DNA from: Candidatus Methanoperedens sp.
GTDB taxonomy: Archaea; Halobacteriota; Methanosarcinia; Methanosarcinales; Methanoperedenaceae
Assembly (NCBI GenBank): GCA_026552955.1
Contig: JAPMTS010000012.1
Span: 1 to 64,000, forward strand
Length of the DNA stretch: 64,000 nt
Reading direction: 5' to 3'
Numbering within the stretch: position 1 is the stretch's first letter; the number at the start of each line of letters is the position of its first letter. Under the pieces are notes generated by a model. That model did no database searches. It was given only the letters and a program-made list of their open reading frames with translations, and was not told the origin of the DNA. Positions 1 through 8,384 of the stretch are shown here, piece by piece. Made by a program: the position numbers and the translations under genes.

Positions 1-369
1 CTTGATCTTAAAAAACTTCCTGTGAGTAAACAGTATTCCGCTGTTCGATACAATAAGCGTGTCTGCAATATCAATCTTCATAATAACAGTGTTACCCTTG
101 CATCTATTAAAGGAAGGGTCAAAGGCGCGTTTCCGATCCCTGAATATTACAAACAGTATCTTTCGTGGGAATTGAGAACGTTCCGATGTTTGAAATGTGG
201 TTTCCAAATCCATGCTGACCTGAACGCCGCCAGAAATATAGCCTTTATCGGTAAAACTGATATTGGTAGGCTGACTGTAACTCAGCCATACATCACATGT
301 AATGATACTGGAGTTGGAATTTTGGTTGAACATAGTGATAATGCCCCGGTCTTTATAGACCGGGGTTAA
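1..369 (+). pseudogene. tnpB: Internally deleted TnpB remnant, cut by the window edge
   Basis: The frame is open from base 1 and ends at TAA 367-369, so the gene begins outside the window. The visible part has a TnpB-type beta-barrel segment (KGRVKGAF near residue 40 of the visible frame). It then runs directly into the C-terminal zinc-ribbon half and RuvC-III region (CLKCG, then ADLNAARNIA). In the TnpB family the RuvC-I and RuvC-II segments, with their catalytic Asp and Glu, lie between these parts, about 150-200 residues that are missing here without loss of frame. I read it as a nuclease-dead deletion derivative of an IS200/IS605-type tnpB. A repurposed TnpB-like protein is a remote alternative. 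Confidence 0.75.
344..365 (+). other. Perfect hairpin at the right end of the TnpB remnant
   Basis: An 8-bp perfect inverted repeat, CCCCGGTC / GACCGGGG with a 6-nt loop, overlaps the last codons of the TnpB remnant. Subterminal hairpins at the right end are typical of IS200/IS605 elements and also form the scaffold end of TnpB-associated RNAs. It could additionally act as a transcription stop between this gene and the convergent srp19. Confidence 0.6.
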
Positions 370-371
370 AG

Positions 372-665
372 TTACTTCTGTCCCCGTGTCTTGCTTATAT
401 GTGCAGCAATCTGTTTTGCCATGACTGATTTTGGTCCTTTTTTATCAATAAGCACTCTTCCGCTTATGATCCACCAAGATTTTGGGTGGGCCTTATCAGA
501 TTCAACAACAGGAGTAAGATTCAATTCAAGGGCAGCTTTCTCGATCTCTCTTAAGACAGGGGATCTTATTGAATCTTTCATGGAAAGAATCCGTCCTTCC
601 CCCCTGGATTTCGTGGCATCAAGGTACACAGGCCAGATGACTTGCTTGGTTTTATCTTTTAACAT
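372..665 (-). CDS. srp19: Signal recognition particle 19 kDa protein SRP19
   Basis: A 97-residue protein that binds the tip of 7S RNA helices 6 and 8 and organises the archaeal SRP for SRP54 binding. The family start VIWPVYLD followed by KSRGEGR is clear, and the basic C-terminus is typical. The frame is open to 722, inside the end of the phosphate permease gene, but the family normally begins just before VIWPxYLD, so I place the start at ATG 665. It is the last gene of the minus-strand phosphate block. Its job is unrelated to phosphate, so the linkage is probably only transcriptional. Confidence 0.9.
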   Translation of the reverse strand: MLKDKTKQVIWPVYLDATKSRGEGRILSMKDSIRSPVLREIEKAALELNLTPVVESDKAHPKSWWIISGRVLIDKKGPKSVMAKQIAAHISKTRGQK

Positions 666-708
666 TATATTCCTTTTATCTTCCGAGACTAATAATACTT
701 TCCGGAAA

Positions 709-1719
709 TCACAATATTGCATTAATTAACAGGAAAACCGATGCAGATATGATAGCTGTCATGGGAATAGTGAGTATCCATGCACCCACGATCTTTCGCG
801 CTACCCCCCATCTCACAGCCGATAGCTTATCAGTCGCTCCTACGCCCATTATCGATGAAGATATCACATGCGTAGTGCTGACCGGAATTCCGAATGCCGC
901 CATGCTTGCAAGCACGATGCCCCCGGAGGTCTCGGCGCAGAATCCCTGGTAAGGTCTTAACTTTGTGATCTTTTGTGCCATTGTTTTTACGATCCTCCAT
1001 CCTCCGAGAAATGTGCCAAGAGAAATGGAAATGTGGGCTGCAAGTATTACCCATAAAGGCACATTGAAGGTCGCAAGCGATCCATACGCTACAAGAAGAA
1101 CAGTGATTATGCCCATAGTTTTTTGTGCATCATTTGTTCCATGAGTTACCGAATAAAAAAAGGCTGAAAATAGTTGAAGTCGCTTGAAATATATATTGAT
1201 CTTCGAAGGAGCGATCCTGTAAAATGCCCTGATGACTATTGTTGTCAGGATGAAAGCAGCGACCAAACCGATAATCGGTGATATTACCATGAAGGCAACA
1301 ACTTTTTCGACCCCTACAGGATTGATCGAAGCGCTTCCGATAGCTGCCAATCCTGCGCCTGTAAGACCGCCTACAAGCGCATGGCTGCTTGAAGTGGGAA
1401 GCCCGAAATACCATGTAATCAGGTCCCATACGATAGCTCCGACAAGGGCTGCAAATATCATCATAACCAGGATCTCTTTGTCCTGGATAAGTTCGATCTT
1501 TATTATCCCTTTACCTATGGTAGCTGCTATAGCTGTTGAAAAGAAAAGCGGCCCTATGAGATTTCCCACAGCGGCCATTCCAACAGCTCTTATCGGCGAC
1601 AATACCTTGGTGGCGACTACTGTTGATATTGCATTTGCCGAATCATGAAAACCATTTATGAAATCAAAGAACAAAGCCAGCGCTACGGTAAATATTATGA
1701 ATTCCTGTAAAAATAGCAA
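709..1719 (-). CDS. pit: PiT-family inorganic phosphate permease
   Basis: A 336-residue multi-spanning membrane protein with the two PiT signatures: GFHDSANAIST near residue 23 and THGTNDAQKTMG near residue 193. PiT carriers are low-affinity cation:phosphate symporters. The gene follows the DUF47 gene by 10 nt, the usual pairing, and closes a cluster that also encodes the high-affinity Pst transporter. Length and signatures are normal for the family and no damage is seen. Confidence 0.93.
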   Translation of the reverse strand: MLFLQEFIIFTVALALFFDFINGFHDSANAISTVVATKVLSPIRAVGMAAVGNLIGPLFFSTAIAATIGKGIIKIELIQDKEILVMMIFAALVGAIVWDLITWYFGLPTSSSHALVGGLTGAGLAAIGSASINPVGVEKVVAFMVISPIIGLVAAFILTTIVIRAFYRIAPSKINIYFKRLQLFSAFFYSVTHGTNDAQKTMGIITVLLVAYGSLATFNVPLWVILAAHISISLGTFLGGWRIVKTMAQKITKLRPYQGFCAETSGGIVLASMAAFGIPVSTTHVISSSIMGVGATDKLSAVRWGVARKIVGAWILTIPMTAIISASVFLLINAIL

Positions 1720-1729
1720 AATACCACCT

Positions 1730-2359
1730 TTAACTATTCTTAACTACTATGTCGCTTATTACATTCGCAGCATCCTCGCATTTGTCGGTGGCGAACTCAA
1801 GCCTTTCATATATCTCTTTCAATTTCATTATCTCAACCGCGTCTTTTTGTTTGAAAAGCTGCGCTACCGAAGATTTATAAATATCGTCAGCGACATTTTC
1901 CAGCCTGTTTACTTCGATACACCTCTTTTCTATCTCTTTCGGATTCTTGATGTTTCGGAGCCCACAGATGGCAAGATTTAATTCAGCTGTTTGCTTCAGT
2001 ACAACTTCGCCCAATTTAATCATGTTCTCTTCCGGTTTTTTGATCTCATAAAGAACCAAGCGAGTTGCTGTGCCATCGATATAATCAAGCACATCATCAA
2101 AAGCCGAAGCAAGCGCCGATATATCTTCGTGATCGATAGGAGTTATAAATGTTTTATTCAGTTCCTCAAAGATCTCATGGACAAAATCATCACCCTGGTG
2201 CTCTATATCTTTTATTTTTTGCTGTTTTTCCTTGATATTTTCATAATTATTAAGCATCTCAAGAAATGCTTTAGAGCCCTCCAGAACGTTATTTGATTCG
2301 TTCTCAAGCATGCTAAAAAAGTGTTTATCCTGCGGGATTAACCATTCTTTAAGTCCCAT
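1730..2359 (-). CDS. DUF47 / PhoU-like Pit accessory protein
   Basis: A 209-residue all-helical protein of the DUF47 (TIGR00153) family, a PhoU-like fold with acidic metal-binding patches; the HEDISALASAFDDVLDYIDG region is the family hallmark. DUF47 proteins are almost always encoded next to PiT permeases and are thought to control them. Here the gene lies 10 nt before pit. It is distinct from the true PhoU gene upstream and from the AbrB-PhoU regulator at 8601, so the locus holds three PhoU-fold proteins. Confidence 0.88.
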   Translation of the reverse strand: MGLKEWLIPQDKHFFSMLENESNNVLEGSKAFLEMLNNYENIKEKQQKIKDIEHQGDDFVHEIFEELNKTFITPIDHEDISALASAFDDVLDYIDGTATRLVLYEIKKPEENMIKLGEVVLKQTAELNLAICGLRNIKNPKEIEKRCIEVNRLENVADDIYKSSVAQLFKQKDAVEIMKLKEIYERLEFATDKCEDAANVISDIVVKNS

Positions 2360-2441
2360 AATTCAATCTCCTGTAATAACCTGTTTTTGTTGATCCATAA
2401 TCTTATTGTTTTCTATATTCTTCACACTACCACATCATATT

Positions 2442-3104
2442 TTAATTCAACTCCACCCTTTCTCCTGTCACCATGAAGACAACGTTTTCAGAGAGGTTGG
2501 TTATGTGATCCCCTATCCTTTCAAGATACCTTGCCACAAAAGTAAGATGCTGGGCGCCTGTTATCTTTTTCGGGTCTTCGATCATATAGGATATCAGTTC
2601 TCTTCTTACCTGGTCAAAGAGCATATCGATCTCATCATCCCGCTTCGCAACAACCTTTGCAAGCTCAATATCCTTGTTTTCAAAGGCAGTCATCAGATTC
2701 TTAAGCATATCCTGGGATATATCTGACATTCGCGGTATATCTACAAGAGGTTTTATGGGTGGTGAATCGGCCGTAATTTTTGTGATTACCGCAATTTCAA
2801 GGGCAAGGTCTCCCATCCTCTCAAGATCAATGGACATCTTCAATACGGATACTATGAGCCTCAAGTCTCTTGCCATGGGTTGCTGCAGCGCAAGGAGACG
2901 CATGCAGTTATCCTCGATATTGTGATCCAGAGCATCAATTTCATGATCCATTTCTATGACCTTTTGCGCCATTCCAACATCGCGATTCTTAAGGGAAAGC
3001 ACCGAATCTCCTATCGCTCTGCTTACAAGGCTTCCCATGCTGATTATTTCTTCTTTCAACGTATGAAGATCTTTGTGATACAACTCTCGAACCATATTAG
3101 CCAA
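2442..3104 (-). CDS. phoU: Phosphate transport system regulator PhoU
   Basis: A 220-residue protein made of two three-helix PhoU repeats, each carrying an acidic metal-binding motif ([14 protein letters not shown] near residue 48 and [13 protein letters not shown] near residue 153). PhoU relays Pst transporter activity to signalling and prevents toxic phosphate uptake. The gene overlaps the end of pstB by 8 nt, giving the canonical pstB-phoU order and probable translational coupling. Confidence 0.92.
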   Translation of the reverse strand: MANMVRELYHKDLHTLKEEIISMGSLVSRAIGDSVLSLKNRDVGMAQKVIEMDHEIDALDHNIEDNCMRLLALQQPMARDLRLIVSVLKMSIDLERMGDLALEIAVITKITADSPPIKPLVDIPRMSDISQDMLKNLMTAFENKDIELAKVVAKRDDEIDMLFDQVRRELISYMIEDPKKITGAQHLTFVARYLERIGDHITNLSENVVFMVTGERVELN

Positions 3105-3855
3105 ACCTCCCTACTATGTAATCTTCTGTGCTCTTCTCCCTGGGTTTCTTGAATATCTGATCTGTTTCTCCAAATTCTATGAGCTTCCCATAAAGAAAAA
3201 AAGCGGTATGATCACTTACTCTTGCTGCCTGCTGCATATTATGCGTTACTATAACAAGAGTATATTTTTCTTTAAGTTCTATCATCAGGTCTTCTATTTT
3301 ACTTGTAGATATGGGATCCAGTGCTGAGCAGGGTTCATCGAACAGGATAACTTCCGGCTCAACTGCAAGTGCTCTTGCAATGCAGAGGCGCTGCTGCTGG
3401 CCGCCTGATAAACTCACGCCTGATTTGTTAAGATCATTCTTAACTTCATCCCAGAGGGCTGCTTTCTTGAGACTTTCTTCAACTGTCCTGTCCAGTATCT
3501 TTTTATCCTTCACGCCATTAAGTCTCAATCCAGCCACAACATTATCATATATGGACATGGTAGGGAAAGGATTTGGTTTCTGGAATACCATACCTATTCG
3601 CCTTCTTATGTTCACAGAATCCACATCCCTATCATAGATATCCTTGCCGTCGATAAGCACTTTTCCCGAAACCCTGGCCCCTGCTACTACTTCATGCATT
3701 CTATTGATGCATCGGATAAATGTGGATTTTCCACATCCTGAAGGACCAATGATGGCCGTTATCCTGTTTTTCCGGATTTCAAGATCAATGGTATGAAGCA
3801 CCTGTTTATTTCCAAACGATGCATTGAGATTTTCTACCGTGATTTTATTTTCCAT
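3097..3855 (-). CDS. pstB: Phosphate ABC transporter ATP-binding protein PstB
   Basis: A 252-residue ABC ATPase with Walker [10 protein letters not shown] (about residue 37), the PstB-typical Q-loop region [13 protein letters not shown] signature LSGGQQQRL, Walker B VILFDEP and switch histidine in VTHNMQQA. It energises phosphate import through PstC and PstA on the cytoplasmic face. It lies 12 nt after pstA and overlaps phoU. Confidence 0.96.
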   Translation of the reverse strand: MENKITVENLNASFGNKQVLHTIDLEIRKNRITAIIGPSGCGKSTFIRCINRMHEVVAGARVSGKVLIDGKDIYDRDVDSVNIRRRIGMVFQKPNPFPTMSIYDNVVAGLRLNGVKDKKILDRTVEESLKKAALWDEVKNDLNKSGVSLSGGQQQRLCIARALAVEPEVILFDEPCSALDPISTSKIEDLMIELKEKYTLVIVTHNMQQAARVSDHTAFFLYGKLIEFGETDQIFKKPREKSTEDYIVGRFG

Positions 3856-3867
3856 AGTAATACTCCT

Positions 3868-4803
3868 TTAGCCGAATTTCTTTCGGGCTGCGAACCTCAC
3901 GCCAATATTTAAAATAAGGATCATGACAATCAATATGAGAGCTCCCGCCCATGCTTTGGCATGCCAGTCAGGAAATGGTGTTATTGCGTACGTATATATC
4001 TGTACAGGGAGGGTTGATATTGGTTTATCTATCCCTCCTGCCCAGAACATATTGCCAAACGATGTAAACAAAAGAGGCGCGGTCTCACCTGATATCCTTG
4101 CGATCGCTAATAGTGCCCCTGTGATTATGGCGCTTTTTCCTGTACCAAGAACAATGTATAATGTTGTCTTCCACCCCGGTATTCCAAGCGCCAGGGATGC
4201 CTCTTTGATAGAAGATGGCACAAGTTTGAGTGATTCTTCAGTAGTCCGGGTAACAATGGGTATCATTAACACCGACAATGCCACACCTCCGGCGATTGCT
4301 GAGAAGCTTTTGAAATAAAGAACAATTAAGGTATAACCAACCATACCTGCCACTATCGATGGAGTACCGGTCAGGACATCAGCCATGAAACTTACAAAAC
4401 GTCCGAACCTGTTTTCTCCGTATTCTGAAAGATAGACACCAGCAAGAATTCCTATAGGAAGCCCGATCAAGCAGGCTATTCCCACGACGATGAAGGTCCC
4501 TTCTATTGCATTCCCCAGTCCTCCGCCCGGTTCTCCGACTGGTCTGGGAAGCTGTGTAATAAAATCCATATCTATAGCAGGTAATCCGTTGCTGATCACT
4601 GTATAGAGGATGCTCAAAAGCGGGATTATAGCGATAGTTACGCAGGCAGCAGCCAGGAAGGACATGATCCTGTCGATCAATTTTCTTTTATAGCGTCTGG
4701 GGTCAATGGGTAGAGAAAATCCCCGACTTATAGCCGGGGGATGAATCGTACCCCTTGCGTTTTGCACATCATCCTCAAAAACCAAATTGTAGTCCTTTTC
4801 CAT
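3868..4803 (-). CDS. pstA: Phosphate ABC transporter permease PstA with IS-derived N-terminus
   Basis: A 311-residue permease of the MetI-like fold with the EAA-type loop KEASLALGIPGWKTT near residue 200. From about residue 31 (LPIDPRRYKRK) it is ordinary PstA. The first 30 or so codons are read through the right end of the inserted IscB element: the start ATG at 4803 lies inside the iscB tail, and residues translated as GTIHPPAISRGFS are the element's terminal hairpin sequence. An older start probably lay at the pstC stop (ATGA at 6249-6246), about 1.5 kb upstream. Whether the new start gives a working protein is not visible from sequence, but the permease core is intact. Confidence 0.9.
   Translation of the reverse strand: MEKDYNLVFEDDVQNARGTIHPPAISRGFSLPIDPRRYKRKLIDRIMSFLAAACVTIAIIPLLSILYTVISNGLPAIDMDFITQLPRPVGEPGGGLGNAIEGTFIVVGIACLIGLPIGILAGVYLSEYGENRFGRFVSFMADVLTGTPSIVAGMVGYTLIVLYFKSFSAIAGGVALSVLMIPIVTRTTEESLKLVPSSIKEASLALGIPGWKTTLYIVLGTGKSAIITGALLAIARISGETAPLLFTSFGNMFWAGGIDKPISTLPVQIYTYAITPFPDWHAKAWAGALILIVMILILNIGVRFAARKKFG
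4721..4739 (-). other. Right-end hairpin of the IscB element
   Basis: On the minus strand an 8-bp stem CCCCGGCT / AGTCGGGG with a 3-nt loop is preceded by GATTCATC and followed by TTTTCTC. A closely similar end (GATTCATC, C-rich/G-rich stem, then ATTCTC) occurs on the minus strand near 52527-52565, just upstream of the TnpB gene. Both copies have GCAA-GGG-like sequence before GATTCATC, so they derive from related element ends. Here the hairpin is translated as part of pstA. Confidence 0.65.
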
Positions 4804-6163
4804 ACGTGATCAACTCTACATTTTTAATATTTGAATTAATATCCTTTCCGTTCTCATTCTGTAATCGTATCCAAGCGCCATAATTGAACACGCCCTTAAC
4901 AGTATATGCTTGTCCCTTACATCTTACAAGATCATTTGGCTGAAACTTGTATCTCTCTCTTCGGATAGAGGGGTTGAATCCTTTTCTATTTGTTTGAAGA
5001 GAACGATTATTTCTTCTGGTTTGCTTAACCACATGAGGTCGGCATCTTTCCTGGTCTGATCCTTTTGATATTGCAAAAGCATCGTTCACATGCGATTTCT
5101 CTAATACCAATTCTATCCTGAGCTTCTTGGTGATGTAGCCAAAGGTGTAATTGATTGATACTTTTTCATACAATTCTTTTAATCTCCTGACCAATTCCCA
5201 TCTAACCGTATTCATGAACGCTGCGGCTTTTAGCGGTTTCTTACAATGTTCTTCGATCTCAGGATGACCGAATTCTTTTGCTGTCTTATTCCCTTTCTTC
5301 TGATTGCATTTATGGCAGGCGATAGTCAAGTTGGAAACACGGTCGCTTCCACTTCTTGAGGAAGGAATAACATGTTCTATTTCAAGTGGGATATCTGTCT
5401 TTTCACAATAAGCACACTTGCGTTGAAACTTCTCAAGCAGATATTCTCTTATTTCGTAGCCCTGTAATTCGCCTTGCCGATACTCTATTCCTGAGATTTC
5501 AGGATTTTGTATTTTCTGTGCATCGAAACTAGCTACTTCAATCTCTATTTCGGTAACAGGAAGCAGTTTTTTGATTTTCTTGACTAATTCCAGATGAGTT
5601 TTGATCTTATGTTCTATGGAAGGAGCAAACCATCCTTTCGGGATATTCCTATTCAGGAATCTTGGCTCTCGATATTGAGTATTCCTGCTTCTTCTACCTC
5701 GCCGATACATCTGTTTTTCTTTGAGCTTATTAGGGATATCGGTTCTTAAATGTACTGCGCCTGATATTAGCTCTGCTGTTCTGGTTCTTGCAGAGTAACC
5801 TATTGTTTTGAATGCGGTGTCTATTCCTAAGATTATTTCTTGTTTCGTTTCTCCCGTAGCATATTTTAACTGGATTGTAAATGGAAGTCGCTTAACTACC
5901 TTAGCTTTTCCCATTTTCAACAAATGTTTTGCCTTTGCTGGTTTAGTTGGCATCAAAGGCTGACCTCTCATGTTTAACACATATACAGGAACTCTCAAGT
6001 CCTGTTTCCTGTGTTCAGATTGGTTCACTTCGGAGCGGTTATCTAAAGTTTTTGAATCGGATACACTAAGAATTTCTTCTCTGTTTAATATCCGATCACA
6101 GTTGCAACCGACTTGTGAAGCATCGGTAGGTGTGTATGTATTTCTTTTAGATAACTTTTTCAT
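4775..6163 (-). CDS. iscB: IscB RNA-guided nuclease (RuvC-HNH, Cas9 ancestor family)
   Basis: About 462 residues from ATG 6163. In order: PLMP motif (residues 69-72), RuvC-I LGIDTAFKTIG (Asp115), an arginine-rich bridge helix (RRGRRSRNTQYREPRF), RuvC-II EIEIEVASFD (Glu207/209), an HNH domain with CxxC pairs (Cys250/253 and Cys283/286) and EHVIP (His264), and RuvC-III KSHVNDAFAI (His358, Asp361). All catalytic positions are present, so it should be active. IscB cuts DNA guided by an omega RNA encoded just upstream. ATG 6163 has a strong ribosome site (AGGAG), but IscB homology begins only near VPVYVLNM, so TTG 5998 or ATG 5971 could be the real start. Confidence 0.92.
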   Translation of the reverse strand: MKKLSKRNTYTPTDASQVGCNCDRILNREEILSVSDSKTLDNRSEVNQSEHRKQDLRVPVYVLNMRGQPLMPTKPAKAKHLLKMGKAKVVKRLPFTIQLKYATGETKQEIILGIDTAFKTIGYSARTRTAELISGAVHLRTDIPNKLKEKQMYRRGRRSRNTQYREPRFLNRNIPKGWFAPSIEHKIKTHLELVKKIKKLLPVTEIEIEVASFDAQKIQNPEISGIEYRQGELQGYEIREYLLEKFQRKCAYCEKTDIPLEIEHVIPSSRSGSDRVSNLTIACHKCNQKKGNKTAKEFGHPEIEEHCKKPLKAAAFMNTVRWELVRRLKELYEKVSINYTFGYITKKLRIELVLEKSHVNDAFAISKGSDQERCRPHVVKQTRRNNRSLQTNRKGFNPSIRRERYKFQPNDLVRCKGQAYTVKGVFNYGAWIRLQNENGKDINSNIKNVELITYGKGLQFGF

Positions 6164-6243
6164 TTTTTGACTCCTAATCAATCAGTTACCCATATCCCTC
6201 ACGGGACACGCCTCCGACTTCTATTCGGGGGTGATTGACTCCA
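5999..6243 (-). ncRNA. Candidate omega RNA of the IscB element
   Basis: IscB omega RNAs are transcribed from immediately upstream of iscB, with the guide at the 5' end copied from host DNA flanking the left end. Only about 80 nt separate pstC from ATG 6163, too short for a usual omega RNA. The next 165 nt encode a non-conserved N-terminal stretch and contain several inverted repeats: 6056-6063 with 6089-6096 (ATCGGATA/TATCCGAT), 6107-6111 with 6123-6127 (ACCGA/TCGGT), and 6195-6198 with 6203-6206. I infer that the RNA occupies this region and overlaps the open frame. No covariance model was run. Confidence 0.5.
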
Positions 6244-6245
6244 TT

Positions 6246-7205
6246 TCATGCCCTTCCCCCTCCTTCCACCCTGAGCAGCTTCCAAACCAGCACCCTGGCC
6301 GCAATATTGATTATTATTGATACAACCAGGAGTAAAAGCCCGACCTCAATAAGGGAAGAGACATAGAGCCCTGATGTAGCTTCCACGAACTCATTTGCGA
6401 TAACAGAAGCCATAGTATATGATGGTGCAAAAAGCGACTCGGATATCCTGGGACTGTTCCCGATGACCATGGTCACTGCCATGGTTTCGCCTATTGCCCT
6501 CCCGAACCCGAGAATTACCGCCCCGAATATACCCGATCTGGCATAGGGTAAAACAGCTATCCTTGTAGTCTCCCAGCCTGTCGCCCCAAGAGCGAGGGCA
6601 GCTTCTCGCTGCTGTACCGGCACTGTCATTATGACTTCTCTGGATACCGATGAAGTTATTGGGATTATCATGATCGCAAGTATCACGCCGCCTGTGAGCA
6701 TGGATAGGCCGTACATGGGACCCTGGAACAGGGGCAGAAAACCAAGATACGTAGAAAGCGGCGGCGCAAGATAATCGCGGGTGAATGGAGCAAGAATGAA
6801 TATGCCCCACAATCCTATTATTACACTGGGGATCGCCGCCAGCAATTCTATGATAAAAGAAAGAGGTGTTCTTAATTTAGGGGGGGCCAACTCTGAAAGA
6901 TATATAGCTATCCCGATGCTGAATGGGACGGCTATGACCAGTGCAAGGAACGATGAAACAATAGTCCCGAAGATAAAAGGAAGAGCCCCGAATATCTCAT
7001 TTACGGGGTCCCAGGTCGTTGTTGCCAGGAAATTTAAGCCAAAAGTATTCCTTGAAAGTTCGGATCCGATAAAAAGCTCCCTGAATAAAAAAAATGCAAG
7101 GATCAATATGCCAAGAGCAAATAATCCGACTACTGCCTCAAAAATAAAATCACCGGAGAACTTACTCCGGCTGAAACGGAAAAAAGACATTTTTGGTCGA
7201 TCCAT
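6246..7205 (-). CDS. pstC: Phosphate ABC transporter permease PstC
   Basis: A 319-residue permease with six or more hydrophobic helices and the EAA loop REAALALGATGWETTRIAVL near residue 210, followed by GRAIGETMAV. It forms the membrane channel with PstA. The start codon abuts the pstS stop without a gap. Its TGA stop overlaps an ATG (ATGA, 6249-6246), the trace of direct coupling to an original pstA start before the IscB element inserted. Confidence 0.95.
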   Translation of the reverse strand: MDRPKMSFFRFSRSKFSGDFIFEAVVGLFALGILILAFFLFRELFIGSELSRNTFGLNFLATTTWDPVNEIFGALPFIFGTIVSSFLALVIAVPFSIGIAIYLSELAPPKLRTPLSFIIELLAAIPSVIIGLWGIFILAPFTRDYLAPPLSTYLGFLPLFQGPMYGLSMLTGGVILAIMIIPITSSVSREVIMTVPVQQREAALALGATGWETTRIAVLPYARSGIFGAVILGFGRAIGETMAVTMVIGNSPRISESLFAPSYTMASVIANEFVEATSGLYVSSLIEVGLLLLVVSIIINIAARVLVWKLLRVEGGGRA

Positions 7206-8303
7206 CTAAATGAGTGTTTGTCCATTGAAGTTCATAAGTCTTATGGTTTTTTCATTAAGGCTCACGATTTCATCAGGCAATGGTACATAGAGCAGTTCGG
7301 AGGAATATTTCTGTCCATCATGTACTGCCCACCAGAGGAATTCAGCAAGGGCTTTACCATTTGTCAAATCTGCCTGGTCTTTGTAAACAAGAAGATATGT
7401 AAAGCTGCCTATAGGATATGAATTGTCTCCGGGTGCGTCCACGATGCTCACAGAGGACCAGCTGGCATCACCTGCAGGTAGATTTGGCACGGCTCCTGCT
7501 GCTGCACTTGCTGTTGTTTCAAGCGTTGGCTCGATGAATTTTCCTGCTTTGTTCTTGATATTAGCATATGCGATATTCTGGAGTTTAGCGAAAGCCAGCT
7601 CAACATAACCTATGGAATAAGGATTCTGTCTTAAGAGACCTGAAACGCCTTCGTTGCCTTTCCCGCCAAGACCAACCGGCCAGTTGACTGATTTACCCTT
7701 TCCCACCTTTGATTTCCAGTCCGGGCTGACTGCTGTCAGGTAATCCGTAAATACAAATGTAGTCCCGCTTCCATCGCTCCTGTGAGCTACGATAATATCT
7801 TTATCCGGGAACTGGATGTCAGGATTTGGCGAGGTAATTCGGGGATCATTCCATTTTTTGATCTTGCCGAGGAAAATATCTGCAACAACATCGCCGCTTA
7901 ATTTCACTCCCTTCTGTAGGCCAGGCAGGTTGTATGCTACAACAACTGCGCCTATGGTTTCCGGTATTTGAAGTATCCCTGAAACACTTAAAAATTCCTG
8001 CTCCGTAAGCGGCGCATCGGTGGCTCCGAAATTCACTGTTTTTGCAGTTATCTGCTGTATTCCGGCTCCGCTTCCAACACTCTGGTAATTGATCTGGATA
8101 TTCGGATTTAACTTATTATATTCCGAACTCCATTTGGATAGCAGAGGGTAGGGAAATGTTGCGCCTGCGCCGATTATGGTTATGGTCCGGGGGTCTTTGG
8201 CTGATGTTGTTGTTTCAGTCTGTACTCCGGCAGGCTTGCTTACGCATCCTGCTAACAGCACACCGACAAGAATAAGAAATATAATTAAATATCTTTTTTT
8301 CAT
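7206..8303 (-). CDS. pstS: Phosphate-binding lipoprotein PstS
   Basis: A 365-residue extracellular phosphate-binding protein. The lipobox LLAGC near residue 20 predicts lipid anchoring at the outer face of the membrane. PstS motifs follow: GAGATFPYPLLSKW near residue 46, QSVGSGAGIQQI, and HRSDGSGTTFVFTDYL near residue 175, which includes the phosphate-ligating Ser/Asp/Gly/Thr cluster. It is the first gene of the operon, transcribed away from the divergent regulator gene at 8601. Confidence 0.96.
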   Translation of the reverse strand: MKKRYLIIFLILVGVLLAGCVSKPAGVQTETTTSAKDPRTITIIGAGATFPYPLLSKWSSEYNKLNPNIQINYQSVGSGAGIQQITAKTVNFGATDAPLTEQEFLSVSGILQIPETIGAVVVAYNLPGLQKGVKLSGDVVADIFLGKIKKWNDPRITSPNPDIQFPDKDIIVAHRSDGSGTTFVFTDYLTAVSPDWKSKVGKGKSVNWPVGLGGKGNEGVSGLLRQNPYSIGYVELAFAKLQNIAYANIKNKAGKFIEPTLETTASAAAGAVPNLPAGDASWSSVSIVDAPGDNSYPIGSFTYLLVYKDQADLTNGKALAEFLWWAVHDGQKYSSELLYVPLPDEIVSLNEKTIRLMNFNGQTLI

Positions 8304-8359
8304 TTCATTATCACATTATATAATCGGGTTTTGAATAATATATATGTTCCCCCAAGAAA

Positions 8360-8384
8360 CTATATATACTATATAAAATCAGTA
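8360..8384 (+). repeat. 25-bp operator-like direct repeat, copy 1
   Basis: The sequence is CTATATATACTATA, then TAAAATCAGTA. It matches copy 2 at 8562-8586 in 23 of 25 positions, in the same orientation. A partial third copy (AACTATATATTTT) lies at 8538-8550. Copy 1 is nearer the pstS start. The repeat includes TATA-like sequence, so a bound regulator would compete with TBP. Confidence 0.6.

Larger units (their letters stand above)
4713..6243 (-). mobile_element. IscB-bearing IS200/IS605-superfamily element in the pst operon
   Basis: The element carries iscB and no transposase. Its right end is marked on the minus strand by a hairpin (CCCCGGCT/AGTCGGGG, bases 4739-4721, one G-U pair) followed by TTTTCTC. 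The left end must lie within the few bases after the pstC stop at 6246. Insertion between pstC and pstA in the same orientation splits an operon that is otherwise contiguous. Exact ends are estimated, not determined. Confidence 0.7.

Noticed and set aside
4713-6243. A CRISPR-Cas9 locus
   Set aside because: The protein is of IscB size, has the PLMP motif and lacks a REC lobe. No repeats, spacers or cas1/cas2 are present.
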